Positions 8,231 to 17,985 of a stretch of 64,000 nucleotides of DNA are shown here, piece by piece. The position numbers and the translations under genes are program-made. Source of the stretch: Emcibacter sp. (GTDB taxonomy: Bacteria > Pseudomonadota > Alphaproteobacteria > Sphingomonadales > Emcibacteraceae). Position 1 is the stretch's first letter; every line of letters begins with the position of its first letter. The DNA is taken from positions 1 through 64,000 of the forward strand of contig JAKIUQ010000012.1 of NCBI GenBank assembly GCA_021647465.1, given 5' to 3'. The notes below the pieces were generated by a model, which searched no databases, was not told where the DNA came from, and worked only from the letters and a program-made list of their open reading frames with translations.

Positions 8231-9154
8231 ATGACCGATAAAACCACATTGGACCTGGACAAGCAAAAAGCCAGCTGGATTAAAAAAGCCAGCATATTGT
8301 CCGAGGCTTTGCCCTATATGCGGCGTTACAGCGGCAAGACCATTGTCATAAAATATGGCGGCCATGCCATGGGGGATGAAGATCTGGCCCTAAGCTTTGC
8401 CCATGATGTGGTTTTGATGAAACAGGTGGGGATGAATCCCATCGTTGTTCATGGCGGCGGCCCGCAAATTGGCCGTATGCTGGAACGGTTAAAGATCGAA
8501 AGTTCCTTCGTTGACGGGCTTCGTGTGACCGACAAGGCCACGGTAGAAGTGGTTGAAATGGTGCTGTCGGGCAATATTAACAAATCTATTGTCGGGGCGA
8601 TTAACAGTGTGGGCGGTCATGCCATTGGCTTAAGCGGCAAGGATAATAATCTTGTGGTTGCAGAGCCGCTGCGCCGGACAAGAAAAGACCCGAATTCCCA
8701 GATTGAACGGGTTCTGGATCTTGGTTTTGTCGGCTATCCAAAAAGCGTTAATGCGGGATTTCTGGAAATGTTTCAGGATACAAATATCATTCCTGTGATT
8801 GCCCCCATAGGGCTTGGCGAAAAGGGGGAAACCTATAATATCAATGCGGATACAATGGCCGGTGCGCTAGCCGGTTCTGTGAAGGCAGAGCGTCTTTTAT
8901 TGCTGACCGATGTGGCGGGCGTATTGGACAAGAACAAAAAACTTGTGTCCGAGCTGACCGAGAGCCAAACCCGCGCGCTGATTGAGGATGGCACCATATA
9001 TGGCGGCATGATTCCAAAAGTGGATACTTGCGTTCATGCGGTGGAAAAAGGTGTGGGCGGGTCTGTGATTATTGATGGGCGGGTTGAACATGCCCTGTTG
9101 CTTGAATTATTCACCGAGCATGGTGTGGGGACATTAATCCGTAAAGACGGCTAA
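8231..9154 (+). CDS. argB: Acetylglutamate kinase
   Basis: Phosphorylates N-acetylglutamate, the second step of arginine/ornithine synthesis in the cytosol. The amino-acid-kinase fold motifs are visible: [10 protein letters not shown] (phosphate-binding), [10 protein letters not shown] (substrate loop), [10 protein letters not shown] and LLLTDVAGV, and near the end [10 protein letters not shown], typical of the arginine-regulated class. A 30-residue N-terminal extension ([21 protein letters not shown]) is like that of hexameric, feedback-inhibited ArgB enzymes, so arginine inhibition is likely. It is the last gene of the rpmH block and converges on the DUF2336 gene with only 7 nt between stops. 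Confidence 0.96.
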   Translation: MTDKTTLDLDKQKASWIKKASILSEALPYMRRYSGKTIVIKYGGHAMGDEDLALSFAHDVVLMKQVGMNPIVVHGGGPQIGRMLERLKIESSFVDGLRVTDKATVEVVEMVLSGNINKSIVGAINSVGGHAIGLSGKDNNLVVAEPLRRTRKDPNSQIERVLDLGFVGYPKSVNAGFLEMFQDTNIIPVIAPIGLGEKGETYNINADTMAGALAGSVKAERLLLLTDVAGVLDKNKKLVSELTESQTRALIEDGTIYGGMIPKVDTCVHAVEKGVGGSVIIDGRVEHALLLELFTEHGVGTLIRKDG

Positions 9155-9161
9155 AGAAATA

Positions 9162-10421
9162 TTACGCGCCGCCGTCATAGAGCGCCAAATCATAATTCAT
9201 ATCTATTTCTGATAAGGGGTAATCCTGTCCGCCCTTGGCGTTAAGGATCTGACTGCTTGGAATACAGGCAATTTCCAGTTGAATTTTGATGGCCGTTCTC
9301 ATGTTAAGTTCGCAGCGCCAGGCCAGGGCGACAACGCGCCGGGCTTTTTTAGAGCCAATGATTTTTCGCACCGATGTTGTCGGCATTTTTGACATTTGTG
9401 ACAGGCAATGAAATAAAAGCTCACGCTGGCGATTTTTAACCGTATTTTCGATGAAGGCATCATCAAGCAGGCCTTTTTCGTAGAAACTTATGGCTTGTTC
9501 CTCCAGAGTTCTATCATCAGTATCCCCCACCTTAACGTCCTTGATCCGTTCTCGTACGCGGGATAAAAGATCTTCGGCGACGTCCGGGCTCAGGTCATAA
9601 GAGCTTATCATCTGGCTGACCAGAGATGAGGCGACGAAGCCTGCAATACGTTTGATGGCCCGCATGGACAGATTGGCGCAGCTGACCAGCGGGCGATGCA
9701 ATGTTTCAATTTCAGTGGCCTGTTCAATGATGGCATCCAGCGTATCTTCCCTGATCTGCGCGTTTTTATTTGCGAGCAGGGCAGAAACCGCCGGAATATC
9801 CAGTGATGAGGTAATCGCCTCTGAGGTATCTTCATCCACATGGCTTCTTTTGGCAATGGCGGTCAAGGCCCCATCGACCGTTGTCGCCGCGATGATTTCT
9901 TTTAAATCCTCTGTGCTGAGCAGCGGGGAATATTCCAATATGGGCGCGCAAACTTCGAGCAGGTCATCAGAGGCAAGGCGCATGACGATATGTTTGGGAA
10001 CGCAGTCAAATGTTTTAAGTTCTTCGGATAGAATGCGGCGCACCTCAGGCAGTTGATCACTGGCCAATGTTTCCAGAATATTAATGGCCTGCTCACGAAT
10101 TTTCGTAACTTCTTCTTCCCCCAGATCAGGCAGCATGCGGGCTATTTTTCGCGCCAGCTCTTGCCGGACTTCCCCATCTTCGTCTTTCACCAGAAGATCG
10201 TCGGCCTGATGGGGGGTATTTTTATTAATGGCAATCTTGCGGCGGACTTCGGGGGATTGATCTGATGCCAGATAATAAAGGATTTCAGGCTTGGTATCTT
10301 CATGTCCGGCCAGTCTCGTCTTATCCGATTTATTCTGTTCTTCCAGGGCATCGCGGGCTTCTTCATAGGAATATTTTTTATTATTTTCGCCCCGCAGGCG
10401 CTGGAAAATATTTTTAAGCAT
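9162..10421 (-). CDS. DUF2336-type HEAT-like repeat protein
   Basis: A 419-residue, all-helical cytosolic protein of the alphaproteobacterial DUF2336 kind. There is no signal peptide or membrane segment. Several HEAT-like units recur, each with an acidic-D-x-x-x-E-V-R pattern (LASDQSPEVRRKIA, KDEDGEVRQELARK, LASDQLPEVRRILS, LASDDLLEVCAPIL). The function of the family is not established. Its start overlaps the stop of the upstream GGDEF gene by 8 bases, so the two are translated together. A scaffold or output role in the same signalling process is a reasonable inference, not a demonstrated one. Confidence 0.8.
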   Translation of the reverse strand: MLKNIFQRLRGENNKKYSYEEARDALEEQNKSDKTRLAGHEDTKPEILYYLASDQSPEVRRKIAINKNTPHQADDLLVKDEDGEVRQELARKIARMLPDLGEEEVTKIREQAINILETLASDQLPEVRRILSEELKTFDCVPKHIVMRLASDDLLEVCAPILEYSPLLSTEDLKEIIAATTVDGALTAIAKRSHVDEDTSEAITSSLDIPAVSALLANKNAQIREDTLDAIIEQATEIETLHRPLVSCANLSMRAIKRIAGFVASSLVSQMISSYDLSPDVAEDLLSRVRERIKDVKVGDTDDRTLEEQAISFYEKGLLDDAFIENTVKNRQRELLFHCLSQMSKMPTTSVRKIIGSKKARRVVALAWRCELNMRTAIKIQLEIACIPSSQILNAKGGQDYPLSEIDMNYDLALYDGGA

Positions 10422-12267
10422 TGGATTCTTCTTTTTGTTGACCAGCTATTAGTGGTGCATTCGGATTATATATGACGCAGGTTGCCTTGCCGGCTGATTT
10501 TGCCTGATACAGGGCATCGTCGGAATTCTTCATCAGGTCATCAAATGTTTGTGGATTATCCGGTTGGCAGAGCGCAAGCCCCACTGAAATAGATAGCTGC
10601 GGCCCTGCAACGTCTGCGATTTGAGCTAATTGCGATCCGGCAGCAATGAATTTTCTGGCTTTAAACAGCGCGTCTGCTTCGGTGACATCATCCAGCCAGA
10701 TGGCAAATTCATCACCGCCAAGACGGGCTGAATAATCCCCGATACGGATATTTTCATTGATGATACGGGCCAGTTCTTTCAATATTCGATCCCCGTGGGC
10801 ATGACCTTTGGTGTCATTGACATTTTTAAAATTATCAAGGTCGATATAAAGCAGGGCGCCGGTGGTGCGGCTTCTGGTTTGGCCTTTGATACGCTTGGTG
10901 ACTTCTGTGGTGAAGGCCCGCCGGTTTAGCTGGCCTGTCAGCTCATCGGTAAAGGCGCGCCTTTCAAGTTCTTTATGGGTGATCACCTGCTCGATGGCGA
11001 TGCCAAGATGGCTTGTTATCCCACTAAAAAGATGTATCTCGTCATCCTGCCAATCCCCATTTTGCCTGATCAGGAAAATCGCCCCATTATCCTTGGCGTG
11101 ATGGCTGGTGATGCCCATAAGGACCTGTTGGGTTCCCAATTGAAATGTCTGGTGGGCCGCCTGGGCTTTGCTTATGCTTTTTTTGGAATTCTGCCATATT
11201 TCCAAGGCTTTCTGGCACAGGGTATAAACCAGATCCTGATCCGATAATATGCCTTGTTCCTGCCTTACGGCTGCGGTGAAACGTCCGTTTGTGCCGGATG
11301 TTTTTTCCATGATACAACCATAGTCCGCCTTGATGCCTTCCATGGCGGCCTTGAGGGCATTTTCCATCATATCTGCGGGGGTTGTGATATTGCGTATTGT
11401 TGAAATGATTTTGTTCAGTATATGCTCACGTTTATTGGTTCGGCGCAGTAGCGCTTCTTTTTCCCTGATATGGGTAATGTCACGGCATACGCCGCGCGCG
11501 CCCTGCCATTTCGCGTGACTGTCCAGCACGGGCACCGCAGAGACGAGAAGGCACGCCATACTGCCGTCTGCCCGTTTGAGCCATAGTTCCATTTCCGTGA
11601 CTTTGTCCAAAGTGTCAAAAGGATTTCTTGTCTCCGCGCCGATGATCATTTCCTGAGCATTTTTGCCATTTAACTCATAGGCCGTATAGCCCAGAATGCC
11701 TTTGGGGGAGACATAGATAAAATTACCATTGCTGTCAGTTTCCCAGGCAAAATCAGTAGAGCAGCTCACCAGATCCTTAAACATCTGGCGCGAGTCAACC
11801 AAGGCATTGGTCAGGTTATGCTCAACGGTTGTTTCCCGGCCAAATAAAAATACCAAGGGAACTATCTTGGCCGTATTCTGGGATTGTTCCTGTTTTATCG
11901 GAAAAGCATAAAGGTCATAATGGCGTAATCCGCTGCTGTCGTCCAGGGTTGCTTTTTGTGTATCAGGGCAAATATTGGACAGGCATCTGGAAATCATGCT
12001 TTTAAGAAAGGCTTCATGATCATGGATAGGCCCGAGCAAACCTTTGGCGAAAATATTATGATGTTTGACATTCATGTTACCATCAACCAAAAGCGCAGGC
12101 CCCGGAAACATGTCAACCAGCATAGACGGCTCGAACTGACAACTGGGAAAAGATATTATATCCCTGTTTTTATCTTCATTATTGGGTTTTAGTAAAAGAC
12201 GTGCGATATTGGGTTCCATATAAAAGATACTCAGCTTAAACAAGTTACAGGATGAATTTTTTGACAT
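10414..12267 (-). CDS. Diguanylate cyclase with PAS and GAF-like sensor domains
   Basis: Makes cyclic-di-GMP from two GTP. The order is an N-terminal variable region, a PAS domain (about 155-280, with STDFAWETDSNGNFIYVSP), a GAF-like region (about 300-430) and a GGDEF domain. The active site reads RLGGDEFAIW, and RIGD lies five residues before GGDEF, matching the RxxD product-inhibition (I) site, so feedback inhibition is expected. No membrane helix is seen, so sensing is probably cytosolic. Neither the first ATG nor a later one (MEPNIARLL, about 16 codons in) has a clear ribosome site, so the start is open. It is coupled to the DUF2336 gene by overlap. Confidence 0.88.
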   Translation of the reverse strand: MSKNSSCNLFKLSIFYMEPNIARLLLKPNNEDKNRDIISFPSCQFEPSMLVDMFPGPALLVDGNMNVKHHNIFAKGLLGPIHDHEAFLKSMISRCLSNICPDTQKATLDDSSGLRHYDLYAFPIKQEQSQNTAKIVPLVFLFGRETTVEHNLTNALVDSRQMFKDLVSCSTDFAWETDSNGNFIYVSPKGILGYTAYELNGKNAQEMIIGAETRNPFDTLDKVTEMELWLKRADGSMACLLVSAVPVLDSHAKWQGARGVCRDITHIREKEALLRRTNKREHILNKIISTIRNITTPADMMENALKAAMEGIKADYGCIMEKTSGTNGRFTAAVRQEQGILSDQDLVYTLCQKALEIWQNSKKSISKAQAAHQTFQLGTQQVLMGITSHHAKDNGAIFLIRQNGDWQDDEIHLFSGITSHLGIAIEQVITHKELERRAFTDELTGQLNRRAFTTEVTKRIKGQTRSRTTGALLYIDLDNFKNVNDTKGHAHGDRILKELARIINENIRIGDYSARLGGDEFAIWLDDVTEADALFKARKFIAAGSQLAQIADVAGPQLSISVGLALCQPDNPQTFDDLMKNSDDALYQAKSAGKATCVIYNPNAPLIAGQQKEESNA

Positions 12268-12362
12268 ATTGCGGGACAGAAACTCATAAGGGAGATGTTA
12301 TCCGATGACCCTTAACAAGAAGTTTATTGCCGGAGAATATTTAAGAAAAATTTACTTTATGA

Positions 12363-13043
12363 ATGATGGAGCCTATGAGAAATATTGAACATTGGATTTT
12401 TGATCTGGACAACACGCTTTATCCTGCGCAAAACAACCTTTTCTCCCAAGTGGATAGGCGTATGGGCGAATTTATCTCCCGGCGTTTTGATCTGCCTTTT
12501 GAGGCGGCGCGCTTGCGTCAGAAAAAATATTTCAAAACCTATGGTACGACACTTCGGGGCCTGATGACGGAAGATGATGTCGCGCCGCAAGATTTTCTCC
12601 GCTTTGTTCATGATATTGATTTTGGTGTTTTGCAGGAAAATAAAAAATTGAATGAGGCTATAAATAATCTGCGGGGCGATAAAGTCATCTATACCAATGC
12701 CTCCCGTGATTACGCGATTAAAGTCCTCGAAAAATTGGGCCTGTCAGGCGTATTCAGGGAAATTTTTGATATAAATTCAGCCGGCTTTAAACCCAAACCT
12801 GATCCCGGCAGCTACCTTAAAATGATTGGGGATTTGGGCATTGACCCCCAAAAATCCGTCATGATAGAGGATATGGCGCGTAATCTTGTCCCGGCGCGTG
12901 ATCTGGGGATGAAAACGGTATGGCTGCGATCAGAAGATAAATATTCCGGCCATAAAGATTCCGGGGATGGATATGGTTCGGGCCATATTGATTATACCGC
13001 ACCCAACTTGGCGGAATGGCTGAAAAGGGCGGTAAAAGATTGA
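12363..13043 (+). CDS. HAD-family pyrimidine 5'-nucleotidase-like hydrolase
   Basis: A haloacid-dehalogenase superfamily phosphatase. Motif I is FDLDNTLYP (Asp14 nucleophile, Asp16 acid/base), motif II is in VIYTNASRDYA, motif III is the lysine of FKPKPDPGSY, and motif IV is SVMIEDMARN. The FDLDNTLYP signature and helical cap are those of the SDT1/pyrimidine 5'-nucleotidase group commonly encoded beside dapD in alphaproteobacteria; the substrate is inferred. Tandem ATGs and a third at codon 5 make the exact start uncertain. GGAG lies very close to the third. Confidence 0.85.
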   Translation: MMEPMRNIEHWIFDLDNTLYPAQNNLFSQVDRRMGEFISRRFDLPFEAARLRQKKYFKTYGTTLRGLMTEDDVAPQDFLRFVHDIDFGVLQENKKLNEAINNLRGDKVIYTNASRDYAIKVLEKLGLSGVFREIFDINSAGFKPKPDPGSYLKMIGDLGIDPQKSVMIEDMARNLVPARDLGMKTVWLRSEDKYSGHKDSGDGYGSGHIDYTAPNLAEWLKRAVKD

Positions 13044-13107
13044 CAGTTTACGGCTAATCACTATTGTCTGAAAAAAAGTTAGCCATAACATATTACAGGA
13101 AAAAATT

Positions 13108-13953
13108 ATGACCGATCTGTCATTGGAAAAAACAATTGATCTGGCCTGGGAAAATCAGTCAGAAATCAACATTTCGACCACAGGAGAAGTAAGAGATGCT
13201 GTGGAGCATGCCCTTAATCTTCTGGATAATGGTACGGCCCGGGTGGCCGCGAAAGAGGGCGGGAAATGGGTTGTTCATCAATGGCTTAAAAAGGCCGTCT
13301 TATTATCTTTCCGGCTTAATAAAATGGAAATTATCAAGGGCGCACCGGGGGATAATGCCAATTGGTATGACAAGGTGCCGTCAAAATTCGAAGGCTGGGA
13401 TCAGGCAAAATTTGATCAGGCTGGTTTTCGCGCCGTGCCCAGCGCGGTCGTGCGCCGATCGGCCTATATTGCGCCGGGCGCGGTTTTGATGCCGTCCTTT
13501 GTTAACCTTGGGGCCTATGTGGATGAGGGAACCATGGTCGATACATGGACCACCGTCGGATCCTGCGCGCAGATTGGCAAAAATGTTCACCTGTCCGGCG
13601 GCGTTGGTATCGGCGGCGTTCTGGAGCCTTTGCAGGCCGGCCCTGTGATTATCGAAGATAATTGTTTCATTGGCGCAAGATCCGAAGTGGCCGAAGGCGT
13701 GATCATCGAAGAAGGCGCGGTGTTGAGCATGGGCGTTTATATTGGCGCATCTACCAAGATCATTGATCGGGAAACCGGCGAAATTTTCATGGGCCGCGTG
13801 CCAAGTTATAGCGTGGTCGTCCCGGGGGCCTTGCCCGGAAAACCATTGCCGGATGGCACGCCCGGCCCAAGCCTTTATGCCGCCGTGATTGTCAAACGGG
13901 TGGACGCGCGAACGCGCTCCAAAACGTCGATCAATGAACTGTTGAGGGATTAA
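13108..13953 (+). CDS. dapD: Tetrahydrodipicolinate N-succinyltransferase
   Basis: Succinylates tetrahydrodipicolinate in the succinylase branch of lysine and meso-diaminopimelate synthesis. An N-terminal helical domain (about 1-100) leads into a left-handed beta-helix of hexapeptide repeats ([20 protein letters not shown] and [20 protein letters not shown]). The C-terminal cap has [10 protein letters not shown]. The 281 aa is standard. Its stop codon overlaps the start of dapE by one base, so the consecutive pathway enzymes are coupled. Confidence 0.97.
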   Translation: MTDLSLEKTIDLAWENQSEINISTTGEVRDAVEHALNLLDNGTARVAAKEGGKWVVHQWLKKAVLLSFRLNKMEIIKGAPGDNANWYDKVPSKFEGWDQAKFDQAGFRAVPSAVVRRSAYIAPGAVLMPSFVNLGAYVDEGTMVDTWTTVGSCAQIGKNVHLSGGVGIGGVLEPLQAGPVIIEDNCFIGARSEVAEGVIIEEGAVLSMGVYIGASTKIIDRETGEIFMGRVPSYSVVVPGALPGKPLPDGTPGPSLYAAVIVKRVDARTRSKTSINELLRD

Positions 13954-15098
13954 TGACGATTGATCCGGTAAAACTCACGCAGGATTTAATCCGCTGCCCC
14001 AGCGTTACGCCGCAGGACGCGGGCGCACTGGATGTTTTGCAGGCGGCCTTGGAGCCGCTTGGGTTTATTTGCCAGCGGTTGCCTTTCTCAGAAGAAGGCG
14101 AAGCGACTATTGATAATCTTTATGCGCGTTTGGGGACGGCGGTCCCGAATTTCTGTTTTGCGGGCCATACGGATGTGGTACCAGCGGGGCAGGCGAGCCA
14201 CTGGCAATATGACCCCTTTGAGGGGCGTATTCAGGACGGCGTATTATATGGGCGCGGGGCATCGGACATGAAGGGGGCCATTGCGGCCTTTGCCTCTGCA
14301 GCCTCGGATTTTCTTGAAAATAAAGATGATTTTGGTGGCTCGATCAGTTTTCTCATTACCGGAGACGAAGAGGGCCCGGCGGTTAATGGCACCATCAAGA
14401 TGCTCGACTGGCTGGATAAAAATGGGGAAAAACTGGATTATTGTCTGGTGGGGGAACCAACCAATCCGGCTCAGATTGGTGATATGGCCAAGATTGGACG
14501 GCGCGGCAGCCTGAATGGCAAGCTGACAGTGAAGGGCACTCAGGGCCATGTGGCCTATCCCCATCTGGCCGATAACCCCATTCCCCGTCTGGTAAAAATG
14601 CTGGCGGGGCTTTTGGCGCGCAAATTTGAGGATGGCAATGATCATTTTCAGGCCACAAATCTGGAAATAGTCTCTGTGGATGTGGGCAATAGCGCCAGCA
14701 ACGTCATTCCGGCACAGGCCGAGGCGCGGTTTAATATCCGTTTTAACAATCAGCAGACTGATGCCGGCCTGCAAGGCTGGATCACGTCCGTATGCGATGA
14801 TATTGGCGGGGCGTATGATCTGGAGATGAAGGCTTCCGGCGATGCCTTTTTGACTCCGCCCGGAACGTTAAGTACCCTGATCTCTGATGCCGTCAAAAAA
14901 GTCACAGGAAGAAATGTGGAACTCAGCACATCCGGCGGCACGTCCGATGCGCGGTTCATTAAAAACCATTGCCCCGTGTCCGAATTCGGCCTTGTCAATA
15001 AAACCATGCATAAAGTGGATGAATGCGTCCCCCTTGACGAGCTTGCCCAATTGACCAAAATTTATTATGAAATATTAACCGCTTTTTTTAAGAGTTAA
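13953..15098 (+). CDS. dapE: Succinyl-diaminopimelate desuccinylase
   Basis: A zinc-dependent M20 amidohydrolase that removes succinate from N-succinyl-LL-diaminopimelate. Metal and catalytic motifs are present: [12 protein letters not shown] (first metal His and catalytic Asp), [14 protein letters not shown] (bridging Asp), [12 protein letters not shown] (catalytic Glu and metal Glu), and a C-terminal [10 protein letters not shown] with a later metal His in KTMHKVDE. The dimerisation (lid) domain occupies about 180-290. The 381 aa is normal. It is translationally coupled to dapD. Confidence 0.97.
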   Translation: MTIDPVKLTQDLIRCPSVTPQDAGALDVLQAALEPLGFICQRLPFSEEGEATIDNLYARLGTAVPNFCFAGHTDVVPAGQASHWQYDPFEGRIQDGVLYGRGASDMKGAIAAFASAASDFLENKDDFGGSISFLITGDEEGPAVNGTIKMLDWLDKNGEKLDYCLVGEPTNPAQIGDMAKIGRRGSLNGKLTVKGTQGHVAYPHLADNPIPRLVKMLAGLLARKFEDGNDHFQATNLEIVSVDVGNSASNVIPAQAEARFNIRFNNQQTDAGLQGWITSVCDDIGGAYDLEMKASGDAFLTPPGTLSTLISDAVKKVTGRNVELSTSGGTSDARFIKNHCPVSEFGLVNKTMHKVDECVPLDELAQLTKIYYEILTAFFKS

Positions 15099-15102
15099 CC
15101 TC

Positions 15103-15681
15103 ATGGAACCAAAAACGTCTCTGATAAATTATTTTTCCCGCTCACTTGCTGGTGCGTGGCAATTGATAAAATTAAACCCCCGGGCCATGGATTATTTTGA
15201 TAAATCGGCAGATGGATTCTGGAAATCATTCTGGGCGATTATATTGGTTGCACCCGTATTTTTTCTGGGACTGGGCGTCAGCTTTGAGGCGGCGGTGGAG
15301 CAAGGCCATCAAGTCTCTTTCACGGCCCATGTTGTTGAATTTCTCTTGCGGCTGCCGCTCATTGCCCTGGTGATGGTTTATTTCACTAAATTTCTGAAAA
15401 TTGATGCCCATTATTCAGAGATGATCGTGGCGTTTAACTGGTTATGGGTTCTTTCCAATTATATCATTCTGCCGCTTTCCATGCTGATCAGTACGGGCAT
15501 CATACCCATCGAAGTCGGCACGCTTCTGGTTGTGGTGGTGGCGGTTTATCTTGAGCTTTATGTCACATGGTTCCTGTTTAAACAGTCCCTTAAAATCAGC
15601 GGATGGCTCGCCTTTGGCGTTATGATATTCAAGGCCCTGTTCACCCTTTCCGTCATGCAGGTGATCATTCGGATATTTTGA
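15103..15681 (+). CDS. Multi-pass membrane protein, Yip1-like
   Basis: A 192-residue hydrophobic protein with about five membrane helices (roughly 40-60, 80-98, 108-130, 135-158 and 168-190). It starts four bases after the dapE stop on the same strand. The fold resembles bacterial YIP1-family integral membrane proteins by hydropathy and length, but no catalytic motif stands out. Alphaproteobacteria often carry such a gene between dapE and truA. The function is unknown. It converges on truA. Confidence 0.7.
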   Translation: MEPKTSLINYFSRSLAGAWQLIKLNPRAMDYFDKSADGFWKSFWAIILVAPVFFLGLGVSFEAAVEQGHQVSFTAHVVEFLLRLPLIALVMVYFTKFLKIDAHYSEMIVAFNWLWVLSNYIILPLSMLISTGIIPIEVGTLLVVVVAVYLELYVTWFLFKQSLKISGWLAFGVMIFKALFTLSVMQVIIRIF

Positions 15682-15687
15682 GTGATT

Positions 15688-16446
15688 TTACGGATAATCC
15701 GCCCCTATAAAATATAACCCTTCCGGCGGGGCATTATAGGCCAGGGCTTTGCGGTCGCGGGCGTCCAGAGAATTTTCAAGGTCTTGCCGGGTCCATTTCC
15801 CGCGTCCCACGTAATAGAGTGAGCCGACCATGGAGCGCACCTGATGATGCAGAAATGATCGGGCGGCGGTATCAATATAGATATTATCGCCTTCGCGCCG
15901 CACATCCAGTTGTTCAAGGGTCTTAATCGGCGATTTTGACTGGCAGTCGACGCTGCGGAAGGTGGTGAAATCATGATGACCGACCAGAATCTGTGCCGCC
16001 TCATGCATTAAATCTGCCTCCAGCGGAAATTTCACATGCCATGCCCGATCCCGCTGAAAGGTCAGCGGCGCGCGGCGGTTGATGATATGATAGCGGTAAT
16101 AGCGCTTTGTTGCTGAGAAGCGCGCTTGAAATTCTTCTGTCACCCGTTCTGATTTTAATATGGAGACCGGTTGTTGTTTCAAATGGAAATTAAGCGCATC
16201 CATGACCTTAAAAGCCGGATAATCTTGCGGCAGGTCCACTTGGCAGACCATGCCGGTGGCATGAACGCCCGCATCGGTACGGCCGGCCGCGTAAAAGGTC
16301 ACGTCTTCATGGCAGAATTTTTGGGCCGCTTCGGCCAGAATGCTCTGTACGGAACGGCCTTCATTCTGTTTTTGCCAGCCGACAAGGCCGACCCCGAAAA
16401 ACTCCAGCGTTAATTTAAACCGGAATATGGGTTTTTCTTCCGTCAT
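15688..16446 (-). CDS. truA: tRNA pseudouridine synthase TruA
   Basis: Isomerises uridines 38-40 of the tRNA anticodon arm. The catalytic aspartate is in AAGRTDAGVHATG, and the family's RxxxYRYHI (RYYRYHIINRR) and QVRSMVGSLYYVGRGK segments are present. The 252 aa is typical. Its ATG overlaps the end of fmt by four bases, so def-fmt-truA form one operon that modifies initiator tRNA, new proteins and tRNA. Confidence 0.96.
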   Translation of the reverse strand: MTEEKPIFRFKLTLEFFGVGLVGWQKQNEGRSVQSILAEAAQKFCHEDVTFYAAGRTDAGVHATGMVCQVDLPQDYPAFKVMDALNFHLKQQPVSILKSERVTEEFQARFSATKRYYRYHIINRRAPLTFQRDRAWHVKFPLEADLMHEAAQILVGHHDFTTFRSVDCQSKSPIKTLEQLDVRREGDNIYIDTAARSFLHHQVRSMVGSLYYVGRGKWTRQDLENSLDARDRKALAYNAPPEGLYFIGADYP

Positions 16447-17360
16447 GAGAAAATTGTCCCCGGCGGCAAGGGCAAGCCCCGAAGGAGATCATCCGCGGTC
16501 ATCGGCCCTTTTCCGGCTCGCTGGGCCTTTAAAATACGCAAAGCCTTGCCATCTCCGCAGGCAATGGTCATGGGAGCTTTGATGAGATGTCCTGCGGGGC
16601 CGTTGCCCTCTGTCACTTCGGCTTGCAGAATCTTTATGCGTTCATCCCCTGCCATACTATAGGCCCCCGGGAAGGGGCTGAGCCCGTGAATATGATTGCG
16701 CAATTCTTCGGCGGGCCTCTGCCAGTCTATGCGCGCTTCCTGCTTATCAATTTTATGGGCATAGCTTACGCCTTCTTCAGCCTGAGGCTTTGGGATTAAT
16801 ACGCCGGTGACATAGCCTTCGATTGCCGGAATAATAGCTTTGGCGCCCAGGGCTTTTAATTTATCATGCAGGCTTCCTGTGGTATCGGTCGGCAAAATGT
16901 CAATAGGCCGTTCTAATATGACGGGGCCTGTATCAAGCCCGGTCTCCATCACCATAATATCAACGCCCGTCACCTTGTCGCCCGCCATGATCGCCCGATG
17001 GATCGGCGCGGCCCCGCGCCAACGGGGCAGAAGAGAGGCATGGATATTCAGGCAGCCATATTTTGGCGCATCCAGAATTTCTTTGGGCAGAATAAGGCCG
17101 TAAGCCACCACAACGGCAATATCCAGATTGAGGCTTTTGAATTTTTTCTGTTCTTCTGCTGATTTCAGGCTTTGAGGGGTAAAGACGGGAATATTCAAGT
17201 CTTCTGCGCGCCTGTGCACAGGTGAGGGGCGTTCTTTTTTGCCGCGCCCCGACCGGCTGGGCGGCTGACTATAGACCGTGGCAATATCATGGCCCGCATC
17301 ATATAGCGCCTGCAATATATCAACGGAAAATTCAGGCGTACCCATGAAGGCTATGCGCAA
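16443..17360 (-). CDS. fmt: Methionyl-tRNA formyltransferase
   Basis: Formylates initiator Met-tRNA from 10-formyl-tetrahydrofolate. The N-terminal Rossmann-like domain starts MRIAFMGTPEFSV and holds the catalytic signature HASLLPRWRGAAPIHRA and the GVDIMVMETGLDTGPV stretch. The C-terminal OB-like tRNA-binding domain follows from about residue 205. The 305 aa is usual. It lies three bases downstream of def, pairing the enzyme that adds the formyl group with the one that removes it. Confidence 0.97.
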   Translation of the reverse strand: MRIAFMGTPEFSVDILQALYDAGHDIATVYSQPPSRSGRGKKERPSPVHRRAEDLNIPVFTPQSLKSAEEQKKFKSLNLDIAVVVAYGLILPKEILDAPKYGCLNIHASLLPRWRGAAPIHRAIMAGDKVTGVDIMVMETGLDTGPVILERPIDILPTDTTGSLHDKLKALGAKAIIPAIEGYVTGVLIPKPQAEEGVSYAHKIDKQEARIDWQRPAEELRNHIHGLSPFPGAYSMAGDERIKILQAEVTEGNGPAGHLIKAPMTIACGDGKALRILKAQRAGKGPMTADDLLRGLPLPPGTIFS

Positions 17361-17363
17361 GGC

Positions 17364-17876
17364 CTAATCCTCTTCTTTAACCAGTTTTTTGACCTTGCGT
17401 ACCGCGATCCCTCTTTTCAGGGTGGAGAGGTAATCTATAAAAACAACGCCGTTCAGATGATCTATCTCATGTTGGATACAGGTGGCAAGAAGGCCCGTTG
17501 CATGAATTTTCTGTTCTGCGCCGTGATAATCAAGGTAAGTAATTTTGCATTCTGCGGGGCGTTCAATATCCGCATATTGTTCCGGCACACTCAGGCAGCC
17601 TTCATTATAGACGGCTATATCTTCTGATGTCCAAGTGATCACCGGATTGACATAATATCTCGGATCGGGGGCGGTCTGTTCGTCCGATAAATCCATGACC
17701 AGAACACGGATTGGCCGCCCCACTTGAATAGCCGCCAGACCAATGCCCGGCGCGGCATACATGGTGTCCAGCATGTCACCCATAAAGGCCCGCAAGTCAT
17801 CATCCACCATATCAACTGGGCTAGAGATGGCTTTTAAAAGCGGGTCGGGTACGGTTACAATTGGTAATATGGCCAT
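17364..17876 (-). CDS. def: Peptide deformylase
   Basis: Removes the N-formyl group from nascent proteins with an Fe/Zn centre. All three family motifs are present: GIGLAAIQVG, EGCLSVP (Cys ligand) and QHEIDHLNG (two His ligands and catalytic Glu). The start chosen (MAILPIVTVPDP) gives 170 residues, as in other deformylases. The frame stays open for 36 more codons upstream, but these encode an unrelated hydrophobic stretch and would run to within two bases of the divergent rmuC start. This start leaves about 110 bp for the two promoters. Confidence 0.96.
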   Translation of the reverse strand: MAILPIVTVPDPLLKAISSPVDMVDDDLRAFMGDMLDTMYAAPGIGLAAIQVGRPIRVLVMDLSDEQTAPDPRYYVNPVITWTSEDIAVYNEGCLSVPEQYADIERPAECKITYLDYHGAEQKIHATGLLATCIQHEIDHLNGVVFIDYLSTLKRGIAVRKVKKLVKEED

Positions 17877-17985
17877 AATTTTCTGATCTATCCTTTGTAC
17901 TTTCAACTTGTAGGTAATATGATATGCTTCAATCGTCAAGTAGAAGGCGCAAATTAGTAATAGGTAACATAGGGGACTTTTCAAT

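Noticed and set aside
17877..17984. Longer def start
   Set aside because: Adds a hydrophobic leader not found in deformylases and would leave only one base to rmuC.
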